Assembly (NCBI GenBank): GCA_037176705.1
Contig: CM073895.1
Coordinates: 106,900,551-106,964,550, forward strand
Direction: 5' to 3'
DNA: 64,000 bases
Source of the DNA: Molossus alvarezi
Taxonomy: Eukaryota > Chordata > Mammalia > Chiroptera > Molossidae
The position numbers and the translations under genes are program-made. Under the pieces are notes generated by a model that was given only the letters and a program-made list of their open reading frames with translations, was not told where the DNA came from and did not search any database. Numbering within the stretch: the first letter of the stretch is position 1; each line of letters opens with the position of its first letter. Of this stretch, positions 1 through 11,764 are shown one piece after another.

Positions 1-1962
1 TGGAAATCTATACCCTATTCAGTTCTACACACATTCTTTAAAGTTGTGACCGAATGAATCAGTGTCATTCTTGGATCCATCATACATTTCACTGTTTGTA
101 CCGATTTCCTCAAACAACATAAGGAGAAGATACCTGTTTTCTCCTGAGAATTCAAAGTAAACGCTTTCCATCATTGTGAAATGCTGGAATTGTACCTTGT
201 TCATGAATGGAATCTCCCGAACCTATCTTTCTAATTCCCTGTGACAAATTCAGCCTATTTCTTGATAACTGACAAGTACTCAATCCCCTTATTCCAGCCA
301 TTAGAACAAAAAAGGGATCAATTTAAAAAAGGGAGTGTCAGTCTTTGAACAATGGTCATGGATTCACTTGTTTCAAGACTATTTCCCCGAAGATCCTATG
401 GGAATACACTGGCATAGTCAAAAGTGTTCATGACTGGTGTTCTTTCTGTGCAGAATAATAGAATAACATTCAGTTCAAGAGCACAATGGAAACCTTAATA
501 CGGTTGCAGTGTCCAATGGACTGTTCAGTGGCTCCCTGTTCAAAGAAATGTGTTCCAATAGACGACCTTCTTCAAATAATATCCAAATATTGAGAAAAAG
601 ATTCTAGGGCTATACCCGCTTCACACGAAATGGAACCACCACTGTTGTACTGTTTTTCAGATTACGTGTTCTTAGTACAGTTGTGGAAAGTATTGATTTA
701 AGGAAATGTGGCTACCTGACTCTTGATAGGTCCTTAGATATACTTTTCACTCTAGTTTGATTGTAGGAGAGTGTATACAAACCAAACCTATTCCAAATGA
801 ACTGTGTGAGAACTCTTCACTTCAGTGGCACCAAAGTCACTTCCATAAAGCCTAGAGCGTGAGGATCCTCAAAGCATCTGTTGTTTTGGTTAAGTGTTTA
901 AGAAATGTCCATTTGTAAAGGTGGAATCACACTTAAACTTCGCAGTGTAAGTTTCTTTCCCTTGTTCCAGACAAAGAGACACAAGTCTTTCTGGTGCTGT
1001 CTTGGATATACTGAACTATGGGCAAAACTCTGTGAGAGCCAGGGGCCACATTCACTCAGTGGCATGTTTTTCCCTGGGAAGTTAAGTACCTTTGCAGGGA
1101 AAGTGTGAACAAACATGTTCTAGTCAAACAACTGTTGGAATGAATCAATATTTCCATTTGGGTTAAGTGAATGCACAGATCTTGAGTAACATGAACACTT
1201 TAACGTACATACTTCTCGTTTTATAGGGAGATCCAGTCATATCATGGAAAGAACCACTAGGACAGAGCACACTTATGTGTAGAATCAAAAGTTATCCCTT
1301 TTTGTGTTCTGTGTTGTTCATGGTTTCAAAGATTGGATCGTCTTGAAGCCCATTTTTGAAGGCGATACTTGGAAAAAGTTTGGTTTCTGCTGTAGCAGTT
1401 GGTTTCACATGATTCTTACTCAGAACAGTGAACCAACGTATGTCCAAGACTGAATCAATGGAAAGATTGATAACTACTGGTGTCACGTATGTGCATACTT
1501 GAAGCAGTGAAACTGAACACATCTACAGTGATTTAGTTGAAGCATTGGTTGTCTCCATGCAAGGAGTAAATCCATGAATTGGAAGACACTGACAATACCA
1601 AGGGTTTTTCACATTGAACATCTCTGTGAATGAGAACAAGAGGAGTGTTCTAGAGAAAATGCACTTGTGCAGTGGACCTGGGTATCCATTTCAATTACTT
1701 ACACACTAACTATGCCCGGTGTGCAGGGCATACTTTACATTGGAGTGTCAAACAGTGTTGTAAGTAAATGCAGGTGTCTGCCTTCTTTCCTATGTGACCA
1801 GCAAAGTCAACCTGTACTAGTTGATGAGGCAGCCTTTCCACATACTACCTTTTAGCCCTGCATATGTGTTGTTTGCCTGGAAGTGTCTATGAGTCATCTT
1901 GATATCCAACAAAGGCTGGGCTGCAGAAATCAAACACATTGGTTAGGGCAATGTTCAGGTCA
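1..1962 (+). repeat. Satellite unit 1
   Basis: 1,962 bp; box 614-630. Diagnostic state: long, A, GACGACC, class F, four G, gtgaacc, tgttgtttg. With unit 2 it forms a dimer of the kind seen again as units 6-7, 8-9 and 11-12. Confidence 0.97.
614..630 (-). other. CENP-B box, first of 27 (one per satellite unit)
   Basis: Read on the minus strand the site is TTTCGTGTGAAGCGGGT. It fits all nine essential positions of NTTCGNNNNANNCGGGN and 14 of 17 of YTTCGTTGGAARCGGGA; mismatches are the central G and T and the last base. CENP-B is the conserved mammalian centromere protein that binds this motif. Identical 17-mers, always minus strand, start at 614, 2574, 4535, 6495, 8456, 10416, 12376, 14337, 16297, 18258, 20220, 22180, 24142, 26103, 28060, 36134, 44210, 46169, 48131, 50090, 52051, 54012, 55973, 57934, 59895, 61857 and 63817. 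The motif match is direct observation; CENP-B binding in this species is inferred. Confidence 0.8.
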
Positions 1963-3921
1963 TGGAAATCTATACCCTATTCAGTTCTACACACATTCTT
2001 TAAAGTTGTGACCGAATGAATCAGTGTCATTTGGATCCATCATACATTTCACTGTTTGTACCGATTTCCTCAAACAACATAAGGAGTAGATACCTGTTTT
2101 CTCCTGAGAATTCAAAGTAAACGCTTTCCATCATTGTGAAATGCTGGAATTGTACCTTGTTCATGAATGGAATCTCCCGAACCTATCTTTCTAATTCCCT
2201 GTGACAAATTCAGCCTATTTCTTGATAACTGACAAGTACTCAATCCCCTTATTCCAGCCATTAGAACAAAAAAGGGATCAATTTAAAAGAGGGAGTGTCA
2301 GTCTTTGAACAATGGTCATGGATTCACTTGTTTCAAGACTATTTCCCCGAAGATCCTATGGCAATACACTGGAATAGTCAAAAGTGTTCATGACTGGTGT
2401 TCTTTCTGTGCCGAATAATAGAATAACATTCAGTTCAAGAGCACAATGGAAACTTTAATACGGTTGCAGTGTCCAATGAACTTTTCAGTGGCTCCCTGTT
2501 CAAAGAACTGTGTTCCAATAGACAACCTTCTTCAAATAATATCCAAATATTGAGAAAAAGATTCTAGGGCTATACCCGCTTCACACGAAATGGAACCACC
2601 ACTGTTGTACTGTTTTTCAGATTACGTGTTCTTAGTACAGTTGTGGAAAGTATTGATTTAAGGAAATGTGGCTACCTGACTCTTGATAGGTCCTTAGATA
2701 TACTTTTCACTCTAGTTTGATTGTAGGAGAGTGTATACAAACCAAACCTATTCCAAATGAACTGTGTGAGAACTCTTCACTTCAGTGGCACCAAAGTCAC
2801 TTCCATAAAGCCTAGAGCGTGAGGATCCTCAAAGCATCTGTTGTTTTGGTTAACTGTTTAAGAAATGTCCATTTGTAAAGGTGGAATCACACTTAAACTT
2901 CGCAGTGTAAGTTTCTTTCCCTTGTTCCAGACAAAGAGACACAAGTCTTGCTGGTGCAGTCTTGGATATACTGAACTATGGGCAAAACTCTGTGAGAGCC
3001 AGGGGCCACATTCACACAGTGGCATGTTTTTCCCTGGGAAGTTAAGTACCTTTGCAGGGAAAGTGTGAACAAACATGTTCTAGTCAAACAACTGTTGGAA
3101 TGAATGAATATTTAAATTTGGGTTAAGTGAATGCACAGATCTTGAGTAACATGAACACTTTAACGTACATACTTCTCGTTTTATAGGGAGATCCAGTCAT
3201 ATCATGGAAAGAACCACTAGGACAGAGCACACTTATGTGTAGAATCAAAAGTTATCCCTTTTTGTGTTCTGTGTTGTTCATGGTTTCAAAGATTGGATCG
3301 TCTTGAAGCCCATTTTTGAAGGCGATACTTGGAAAAAGTTTGGTTTCTGCTGTAGCAGTTGGTTTCACATGATTCTTACTCAGAACAGTTCACCAACGTA
3401 TGTCCAAGACTGAATCAATGGACAGATTGATAACTACTGGTGTCACACATGTGCATTCTTGAAGCAGTGAAACTGAACACATCTAAAGTGATGTAGTTGA
3501 AACATTGGTTGTCTCCATGCAAGGAGTAAATCCATGAATTGGAAGACACTGACAATACCAAGGGTTTTTCACATTGAACGTCTCTGTGAATGAGAACAAG
3601 AGGAGTGTTCTAGAGAAAATGCACTTGTGCAGTGGACCTGGGTATCCATTTCAATTACGTACACACTAACTATGCCCGGTGTGCAGGGCATACTTTACAT
3701 TGGAGTGTCAAACAGTGTTGTAAGTAAATGCAGGTGTCTGCCTTCTTTCGTATGTGACCAGGAAAGTCAACCTGTACTAGTTGACGAGGCAGCCTTTCCA
3801 CATACTACCTTTTAGCCCTGCATATGTGTGTTTGCCTGGAAGTGTCTATGAGTCATCTTGATATCCAACAAAGGCTGGGCTGCAGAAATCCAACACATTG
3901 GTTAGGGCAATGTTCAGGTCA
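1963..3921 (+). repeat. Satellite unit 2
   Basis: 1,959 bp; box 2574-2590. State: short, T, GACAACC, class S with a cacacag variant near 3014, four G, ttcacc, tgtgtttg. It closely matches units 7 and 9. Confidence 0.97.
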
Positions 3922-5881
3922 TGGAAATCTATACCCTATTCAGTTCTACACACATTCTTTAAAGTTGTGACCGAATGAATCAGTGTCATTCTTGGATCCA
4001 TCATACATTTCACTGTTTGTACCGATTTCCTCAAACAACATAAGGAGAAGATACCTGTTTTCTCCTGAGAATTCAAAGTAAACGCTTTCCATCATTGTGA
4101 AATGCTGGAATTGTACCTTGTTCATGAATGGAATCTCCCGAACCTATCTTTCTAATTCCCTGTGACAAATTCAGCCTATTTCTTGATAACTGACAAGTAC
4201 TCAATCCCCTTATTCCAGCCATTAGAACAAAAAAGGGATCAATTTAAAAAAGGGAGTGTCAGTCTTTGAACAATGGTCATGGATTCACTTGTTTCAAGAC
4301 TATTTCCCCGAAGATCCTATGGGAATACACTGGCATAGTCAAAAGTGTTCATGACTGGTGTTCTTTCTGTGCAGAATAATAGAATAACATTCAGTTCAAG
4401 AGCACAATGGAAACCTTAATACCGTTGCAGTGTCCAATGGACTGTTCAGTGGCTCCCTGTTCAAAGAAATGTGTTCCAATAGACGACCTTCTTCAAATAA
4501 TATCCAAATATTGAGAAAAAGATTCTAGGGCTATACCCGCTTCACACGAAATGGAACCACCACTGTTGTACTGTTTTTCAGATTACGTGTTCTTAGTACA
4601 GTTGTGGAAAGTATTGATTTAAGGAAATGTGGCTACCTGACTCTTGATAGGTCCTTAGATATACTTTTCACTCTAGTTTGATTGTAGGAGAGTGTATACA
4701 AACCAAACCTATTCCAAATGAACTGTGTGAGAACCCTTCACTTCAGTGGCACCAAAGTCACTTCCATAAAGCCTAGAGCGTGAGGATCCTCAAAGCATCT
4801 GTTGTTTTGGTTAAGTGTTTAAGAAATGTCCATTTGTAAAGGTGGAATCACACTTAAACTTCGCAGTGTAAGTTTCTTTCCCTTGTTCCAGACAAAGAGA
4901 CACAAGACTTGCTGGTGCAGTCTTGGATATACTGAACTATGGGCAAAACTCTGTGAGAGCCAGGGGCCACATTCACTCAGTGGCATGTTTTTCCCTGGGA
5001 AGTTAAGTACCTTTGCAGGGAAAGTGTGAACAAACATGTTCTAGTCAAACAACTGTTGGAATGAATGAATATTTCCATTTGGGTTAAGTGAATGCACAGA
5101 TCTTGAGTAACATGAACACTTTAACGTACATTCTCCTCGTTTTATAGGGAGATCCAGTCATATCATGGAAAGAACCACTAGGACAGAGCACACTTATGTG
5201 TAGAATCAAAAGTTATCCCTTTTTGTGTTCTGTGTTGTTCATGGTTTCAAAGATTGGATCGTCTTGAAGCCCATTTTTGAAGGCGATACTTGGAAAAAGT
5301 TTGGTTTCTGCTGTAGCAGTTGGTTTCACATGATTCTTACTCAGAACAGTTCACCAACGTATGTCCAAGACTGAATCAATGGACAGATTGATAACTACTG
5401 GTGTCACACATGTGCATTCTTGAAGCAGTGAAACTGAACACATCTAAAGTGATGTAGTTGAAACATTGGTTGTCTCCATGCAAGGAGTAAATCCATGAAT
5501 TGGAAGACACTGACAATACCAAGGGTTTTTCACATTGAACGTCTCTGTGAATGAGAACAAGAGGAGTGTTCTAGAGAAAATGCACTTGTGCAGTGGACCT
5601 GGGTATCCATTTCAATTAAGTACACACTAACTATGCCCGGTGTGCAGGGCATACTTTACATTGGATGTCAAACAGTGTTGTAAGTAAATGGAGGTGTCTA
5701 CCTTCTTTCCTATGTGACCAGGGAAGTCAACCTGTACTAGTTGATGAGGCAGCCTTTCCATATACTACCTTTTAGCCCTGCATATGTGTGTTTGCCTGGA
5801 AGTGTCTATGAGTCATCTTGATATCCAACAAAGGCTGGGCTGCAGAAATCCAACACATTGGTTAGGACAATGTTCAGGTCA
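3922..5881 (+). repeat. Satellite unit 3
   Basis: 1,960 bp; box 4535-4551. State: long, A, GACGACC, class T, ttcacc, tgtgtttg. It shares ataccgttgcag near 4420 with unit 10, and the rare ttctcctcg near 5130 with the distant L1-bearing units 15 and 16, suggesting patchy exchange. One base is missing near 5665 relative to other units. Confidence 0.97.
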
Positions 5882-7842
5882 TGGAAATCTATACCCTATT
5901 CAGTTCTACACACATTCTTTAAAGTTGTGACCGAATGAATCAGTGTCATTCTTGGATCCATCATACATTTCACTGTTTGTACCGATTTCCTCAAACAACA
6001 TAAGGAGAAGATACCTGTTTTCTCCTGAGAATTCAAAGTAAACGCTTTCCATCATTGTGAAATGCTGGAATTGTACCTTGTTCATGAATGGAATCTCCCG
6101 AACCTATCTTTCTAATTCCCTGTGACAAATTCAGCCTATTTCTTGATAACTGACAAGTACTCAATCCCCTTATTCCAGCCATTAGAACAAAAAAGGGATC
6201 AATTTAAAAAAGGGAGTGTCAGTCTTTGAACAATGGTCATGGATTCACTTGTTTCAAGACTATTTCCCCGAAGATCCTATGGGAATACACTGGCATAGTC
6301 AAAAGTGTTCATGACTGGTGTTCTTTCTGTGCAGAATAATAGAATAACATTCAGTTCAAGAGCACAATGGAAACCTTAATACGGTTGCAGTGTCCAATGG
6401 ACTGTTCAGTGGCTCCCTGTTCAAAGAAATGTGTTCCAATAGACGACCTTCTTCAAATAATATCCAAATATTGAGAAAAAGATTCTAGGGCTATACCCGC
6501 TTCACACGAAATGGAACCACCACTGTTGTACTGTTTTTCAGATTACGTGTTCTTAGTACAGTTGTGGAAAGTATTGATTTAAGGAAATGTGGCTACCTGA
6601 CTCTTGATAGGTCCTTAGATATACTTTTCACTCTAGTTTGATTGTAGGAGAGTGTATACAAACCAAACCTATTCCAAATGAACTGTGTGAGAACTCTTCA
6701 CTTCAGTGGCACCAAAGTCACTTCCATAAAGCCTAGAGCGTGAGGATCCTCAAAGCATCTGTTGTTTTGGTTAAGTGTTTAAGAAATGTCCATTTGTAAA
6801 GGTGGAATCACACTTAAACTTCGCAGTGTAAGTTTCTTTCCCTTGTTCCAGACAAAGAGACACAAGTCTTTCTGGTGCTGTCTTGGATATACTGAACTAT
6901 GGGCAAAACTCTGTGAGAGCCAGGGGCCACATTCACTCAGTGGCATGTTTTTCCCTGGGAAGTTAAGTACCTTTGCAGGGAAAGTGTGAACAAACATGTT
7001 CTAGTCAAACAACTGTTGGAATGAATCAATATTTCCATTTGGGTTAAGTGAATGCACAGATCTTGAGTAACATGAACACTTTAACGTACATACTTCTCGT
7101 TTTATAGGGAGATCCAGTCATATCATGGAAAGAACCACTAGGACAGAGCACACTTATGTGTAGAATCAAAAGTTATCCCTTTTTGTGTTCTGTGTTGTTC
7201 ATGGTTTCAAAGATTGGATCGTCTTGAAGCCCATTTTTGAAGGCGATACTTGGAAAAAGTTTGGTTTCTGCTGTAGCAGTTGGTTTCACATGATTCTTAC
7301 TCAGAACAGTTCACCAACGTATGTCCAAGACTGAATCAATGGACAGATTGATAACTACTGGTGTCACACATGTGCATTCTTGAAGCAGTGAAACTGAACA
7401 CATCTAAAGTGATGTAGTTGAAACATTGGTTGTCTCCATGCAAGGAGTAAATCCATGAATTGGAAGACACTGACAATACCAAGGGTTTTTCACATTGAAC
7501 GTCTCTGTGAATGAGAACAAGAGGAGTGTTCTAGAGAAAATGCACTTGTGCAGTGGACCTGGGTATCCATTTCAATTACGTACACACTAACTATGCCCGG
7601 TGTGCAGGGCATACTTTACATTGGAGTGTCAAACAGTGTTGTAAGTAAATGCAGGTGTCTGCCTTCTTTCGTATGTGACCAGGAAAGTCAACCTGTACTA
7701 GTTGACGAGGCAGCCTTTCAACATACTACCTTTTAGCCCTGCATATGTGTGTTTGCCTGGAAGTGTCTATGAGTCATCTTGATATCCAACAAAGGCTGGG
7801 CTGCAGAAATCCAACACATTGGTTAGGGCAATGTTCAGGTCA
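5882..7842 (+). repeat. Satellite unit 4
   Basis: 1,961 bp; box 6495-6511. State: long, A, GACGACC, class F, ttcacc, tgtgtttg. The first two thirds resemble unit 1 and the last third unit 2, so it looks recombinant. Confidence 0.97.
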
Positions 7843-9804
7843 TGGAAATCTATACCCTATTCAGTTCTACACACATTCTTTAAAGTTGTGACCTAATGAA
7901 TCAGTGTCATTCTTGGATCCATCATACATTTCACTGTTTGTACCGATTTCCTCAAACAACATAAGGAGAAGATACCTGTTTTCTCCTGAGAATTCAAAGT
8001 AAACGCTTTCCATCATTGTGAAATGCTGGAATTGTACCTTGTTCATGAATGGAATCTCCCGAACCTATCTTTCTAATTCCCTGTGACAAATTCAGCCTAT
8101 TTCTTGATAACTGACAAGTACTCAATCCCCTTATTCCAGCCATTAGAACAAAAAAGGGATCAATTTAAAAAAGGGAGTGTCAGTCTTTGAACAATGGTCA
8201 TGGATTCACTTGTTTCAAGACTATTTCCCCGAAGATCCTATGGGAATACACTGGCATAGTCAAAAGTGTTCATGACTGGTGTTCTTTCTGTGCAGAATAA
8301 TAGAATAACATTCAGTTCAAGAGCACAATGGAAACCTTAATACGGTTGCAGTGTCCAATGGACTGTTCAGTGGCTCCCTGTTCAAAGAAATGTGTTCCAA
8401 TAGACGACCTTCTTCAAATAATATCCAAATATTGAGAAAAAGATTCTAGGGCTATACCCGCTTCACACGAAATGGAACCACCACTGTTGTACTGTTTTTC
8501 AGATTACGTGTTCTTAGTACAGTTGTGGAAAGTATTGATTTAAGGAAATGTGGCTACCTGACTCTTGATAGGTCCTTAGATATACTTTTCACTCTAGTTT
8601 GATTGTAGGAGAGTGTATACAAACCAAACCTATTCCAAATGAACTGTGTGAGAACTCTTCACTTCAGTGGCACCAAAGTCACTTCCATAAAGCCTAGAGC
8701 GTGAGGATCCTCAAAGCATCTGTTGTTTTGGTTAAGTGTTTAAGAAATGTCCATTTGTAAAGGTGGAATCACACTTAAACTTCGCAGTGTAAGTTTCTTT
8801 CCCTTGTTCCAGACAAAGAGACACAAGACTTGCTGGTGCAGTCTTGGATATACTGAACTATGGGCAAAACTCTGTGAGAGCCAGGGGCCACATTCACTCA
8901 GTGGCATGTTTTTCCCTGGGAAGTTAAGTACCTTTGCAGGGAAAGTGTGAACAAACATGTTCTAGTCAAACAACTGTTGGAATGAATGAATATTTCCATT
9001 TGGGTTAAGTGAATGCACAGATCTTGAGTAACATGAACACTTTAACGTACATACTTCTCGTTTTATAGGGAGATCCAGTCATATCATGGAAAGAACCACT
9101 AGGACAGAGCACACTTATGTGTAGAATCAAAAGTTATCCCTTTTTGTGTTCTGTGTTGTTCATGGTTTCAAAGATTGGATCGTCTTGAAGCCCATTTTTG
9201 AAGGCGATACTTGGAAAAAGTTTGGTTTCTGCTGTAGCAGTTGGTTTCACATGATTCTTACTCAGAACAGTTCACCAACGTATGTCCAAGACTGAATCAA
9301 TGGAAAGATTGATAACTACTGGTGTCACGTATGTGCATACTTGAAGCAGTGAAACTGAACACATCTACAGTGATTTAGTTGAAGCATTGGTTGTCTCCAT
9401 GCAAGGAGTAAATCCATGAATTGGAAGACACTGACAATACCAAGGGTTTTTCACATTGAACATCTCTGTGAATGAGAACAAGAGGAGTGTTCTAGAGAAA
9501 ATGCACTTGTGCAGTGGACCTGGGTATCCATTTCAATTACTTACACACTAACTATGCCCGGTGTGCAGGGCATACTTTACATTGGAGTGTCAAACAGTGT
9601 TGTAAGTAAATGCAGGTGTCTGCCTTCTTTCCTATGTGACCAGCAAAGTCAACCTGTACTAGTTGACGAGGCAGCCTTTCCACATACTACCTTTTAGCCC
9701 TGCATATGTGTTGTTTGCCTGGAAGTGTCTATGAGTCATCTTGATATCCAACAAAGGCTGGGCTGCAGAAATCAAACACATTGGTTAGGGCAATGTTCAG
9801 GTCA
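7843..9804 (+). repeat. Satellite unit 5
   Basis: 1,962 bp; box 8456-8472. State: long, A, GACGACC, class T, ttcacc, tgttgtttg. It has a private change near 7893 (gacctaatg for gaccgaatg) that removes a CpG. Confidence 0.97.
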
Positions 9805-11764
9805 TGGAAATCTATACCCTATTCAGTTCTACACACATTCTTTAAAGTTGTGACCGAATGAATCAGTGTCATTTGGATCCATCATACATTTCACTGTTTG
9901 TACCGATTTCCTCAAACAACATAAGGAGAAGATACCTGTTTTCTCCTGAGAATTCAAAGTAAACGCTTTCCATCATTGTGAAATGCTGGAATTGTACCTT
10001 GTTCATGAATGGAATCTCCCGAACCTATCTTTCTAATTCCCTGTGACAAATTCAGCCTATTTCTTGATAACTGACAAGTACTCAATCCCCTTATTCCAGC
10101 CATTAGAACAAAAAAGGGATCAATTTAAAAAAGGGAGTGTCAGTCTTTGAACAATGGTCATGGATTCACTTGTTTCAAGACTATTTCCCCGAAGATCCTA
10201 TGGGAATACACTGGCATAGTCAAAAGTGTTCATGACTGGTGTTCTTTCTGTGCAGAATAATAGAATAACATTCAGTTCAAGAGCACAATGGAAACCTTAA
10301 TACGGTTGCAGTGTCCAATGGACTGTTCAGTGGCTCCCTGTTCAAAGAAATGTGTTCCAATAGACGACCTTCTTCAAATAATATCCAAATATTGAGAAAA
10401 AGATTCTAGGGCTATACCCGCTTCACACGAAATGGAACCACCACTGTTGTACTGTTTTTCAGATTACGTGTTCTTAGTACAGTTGTGGAAAGTATTGATT
10501 TAAGGAAATGTGGCTACCTGACTCTTGATAGGTCCTTAGATATACTTTTCACTCTAGTTTGATTGTAGGAGAGTGTATACAAACCAAACCTATTCCAAAT
10601 GAACTGTGTGAGAACTCTTCACTTCAGTGGCACCAAAGTCACTTCCATAAAGCCTAGAGCGTGAGGATCCTCAAAGCATCTGTTGTTTTGGTTAAGTGTT
10701 TAAGAAATGTCCATTTGTAAAGGTGGAATCACACTTAAACTTCGCAGTGTAAGTTTCTTTCCCTTGTTCCAGACAAAGAGACACAAGTCTTTCTGGTGCT
10801 GTCTTGGATATACTGAACTATGGGCAAAACTCTGTGAGAGCCAGGGGCCACATTCACTCAGTGGCATGTTTTTCCCTGGGAAGTTAAGTACCTTTGCAGG
10901 GAAAGTGTGAACAAACATATTCTAGTCAAACAACTGTTGGAATGAATCAATATTTCCATTTGGGTTAAGTGAATGCACAGATCTTGAGTAACATGAACAC
11001 TTTAACGTACATACTTCTCGTTTTATAGGGAGATCCAGTCATATCATGGAAAGAACCACTAGGACAGAGCACACTTATGTGTAGAATCAAAAGTTATCCC
11101 TTTTTGTGTTCTGTGTTGTTCATGGTTTCAAAGATTGGATCGTCTTGAAGCCCATTTTTGAAGGCGATACTTGGAAAAAGTTTGGTTTCTGCTGTAGCAG
11201 TTGGTTTCACATGATTCTTACTCAGAACAGTGAACCAACATATGTCCAAGACTGAATCAATGGAAAGATTGATAACTACTGGTGTCACGTATGTGCATAC
11301 TTGAAGCAGTGAAACTGAACACATCTACAGTGATTTAGTTGAAGCATTGGTTGTCTCCATGCAAGGAGTAAATCCATGAATTGGAAGACACTGACAATAC
11401 CAAGGGTTTTTCACATTGAACATCTCTGTGAATGAGAACAAGAGGAGTGTTCTAGAGAAAATGCACTTGTGCAGTGGACCTGGGTATCCATTTCAATTAC
11501 TTACACACTAACTATGCCCGGTGTGCAGGGCATACTTTACATTGGAGTGTCAAACAGTGTTGTAAGTAAATGCAGGTGTCTGCCTTCTTTCCTATGTGAC
11601 CAGCAAAGTCAACCTGTACTAGTTGATGAGGCAGCCTTTCCACATACTACCTTTTAGCCCTGCATATGTGTTGTTTGCCTGGAAGTGTCTATGAGTCATC
11701 TTGATATCCAACAAAGGCTGGGCTGCAGAAATCAAACACATTGGTTAGGGCAATGTTCAGGTCA
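9805..11764 (+). repeat. Satellite unit 6
   Basis: 1,960 bp; box 10416-10432. State: short, A, GACGACC, class F, gtgaacc, tgttgtttg. Private changes are acatattc near 10916 and a CpG loss near 11240. It forms a dimer with unit 7. Confidence 0.97.

Noticed and set aside
947..970. Splice-like signals in each unit (GTAAGT at 947-952, pyrimidine tract ending in ccag at 970, another GTAAGT at 1760)
   Set aside because: Donor and acceptor at 947-970 are too close for an intron, and nothing indicates transcription. RNA-seq would be needed before proposing a satellite lncRNA.
898..1116. Overlapping sense/antisense ORFs of 67 and 72 codons recurring in most units
   Set aside because: They recur only because the unit recurs. 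They have no recognisable domain or start context, and small indels (for example the one-G deletion in right-side units) break them freely, as expected without coding constraint.
1102..1122. p53- or steroid-receptor-like half sites around gaacaaacatgttc
   Set aside because: Only a half site with the right spacing is present; such matches are common by chance and nothing supports function.
1292..1522. 76-codon minus-strand ORF in about ten units
   Set aside because: Present or absent depending on the gtgaacc/ttcacc satellite variant; no family resemblance and no coding signature.
1667..1855. 62-codon plus-strand ORF recurring in most units
   Set aside because: Lost in units 3 and 14 through small deletions with no compensation, begins with a non-ATG codon (TTG/GTG-type start), and resembles no known protein.
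1943..1955. TTAGGG telomere-like hexamer near the end of many units
   Set aside because: A single hexamer, not tandem, and replaced by ttagcg in several units.
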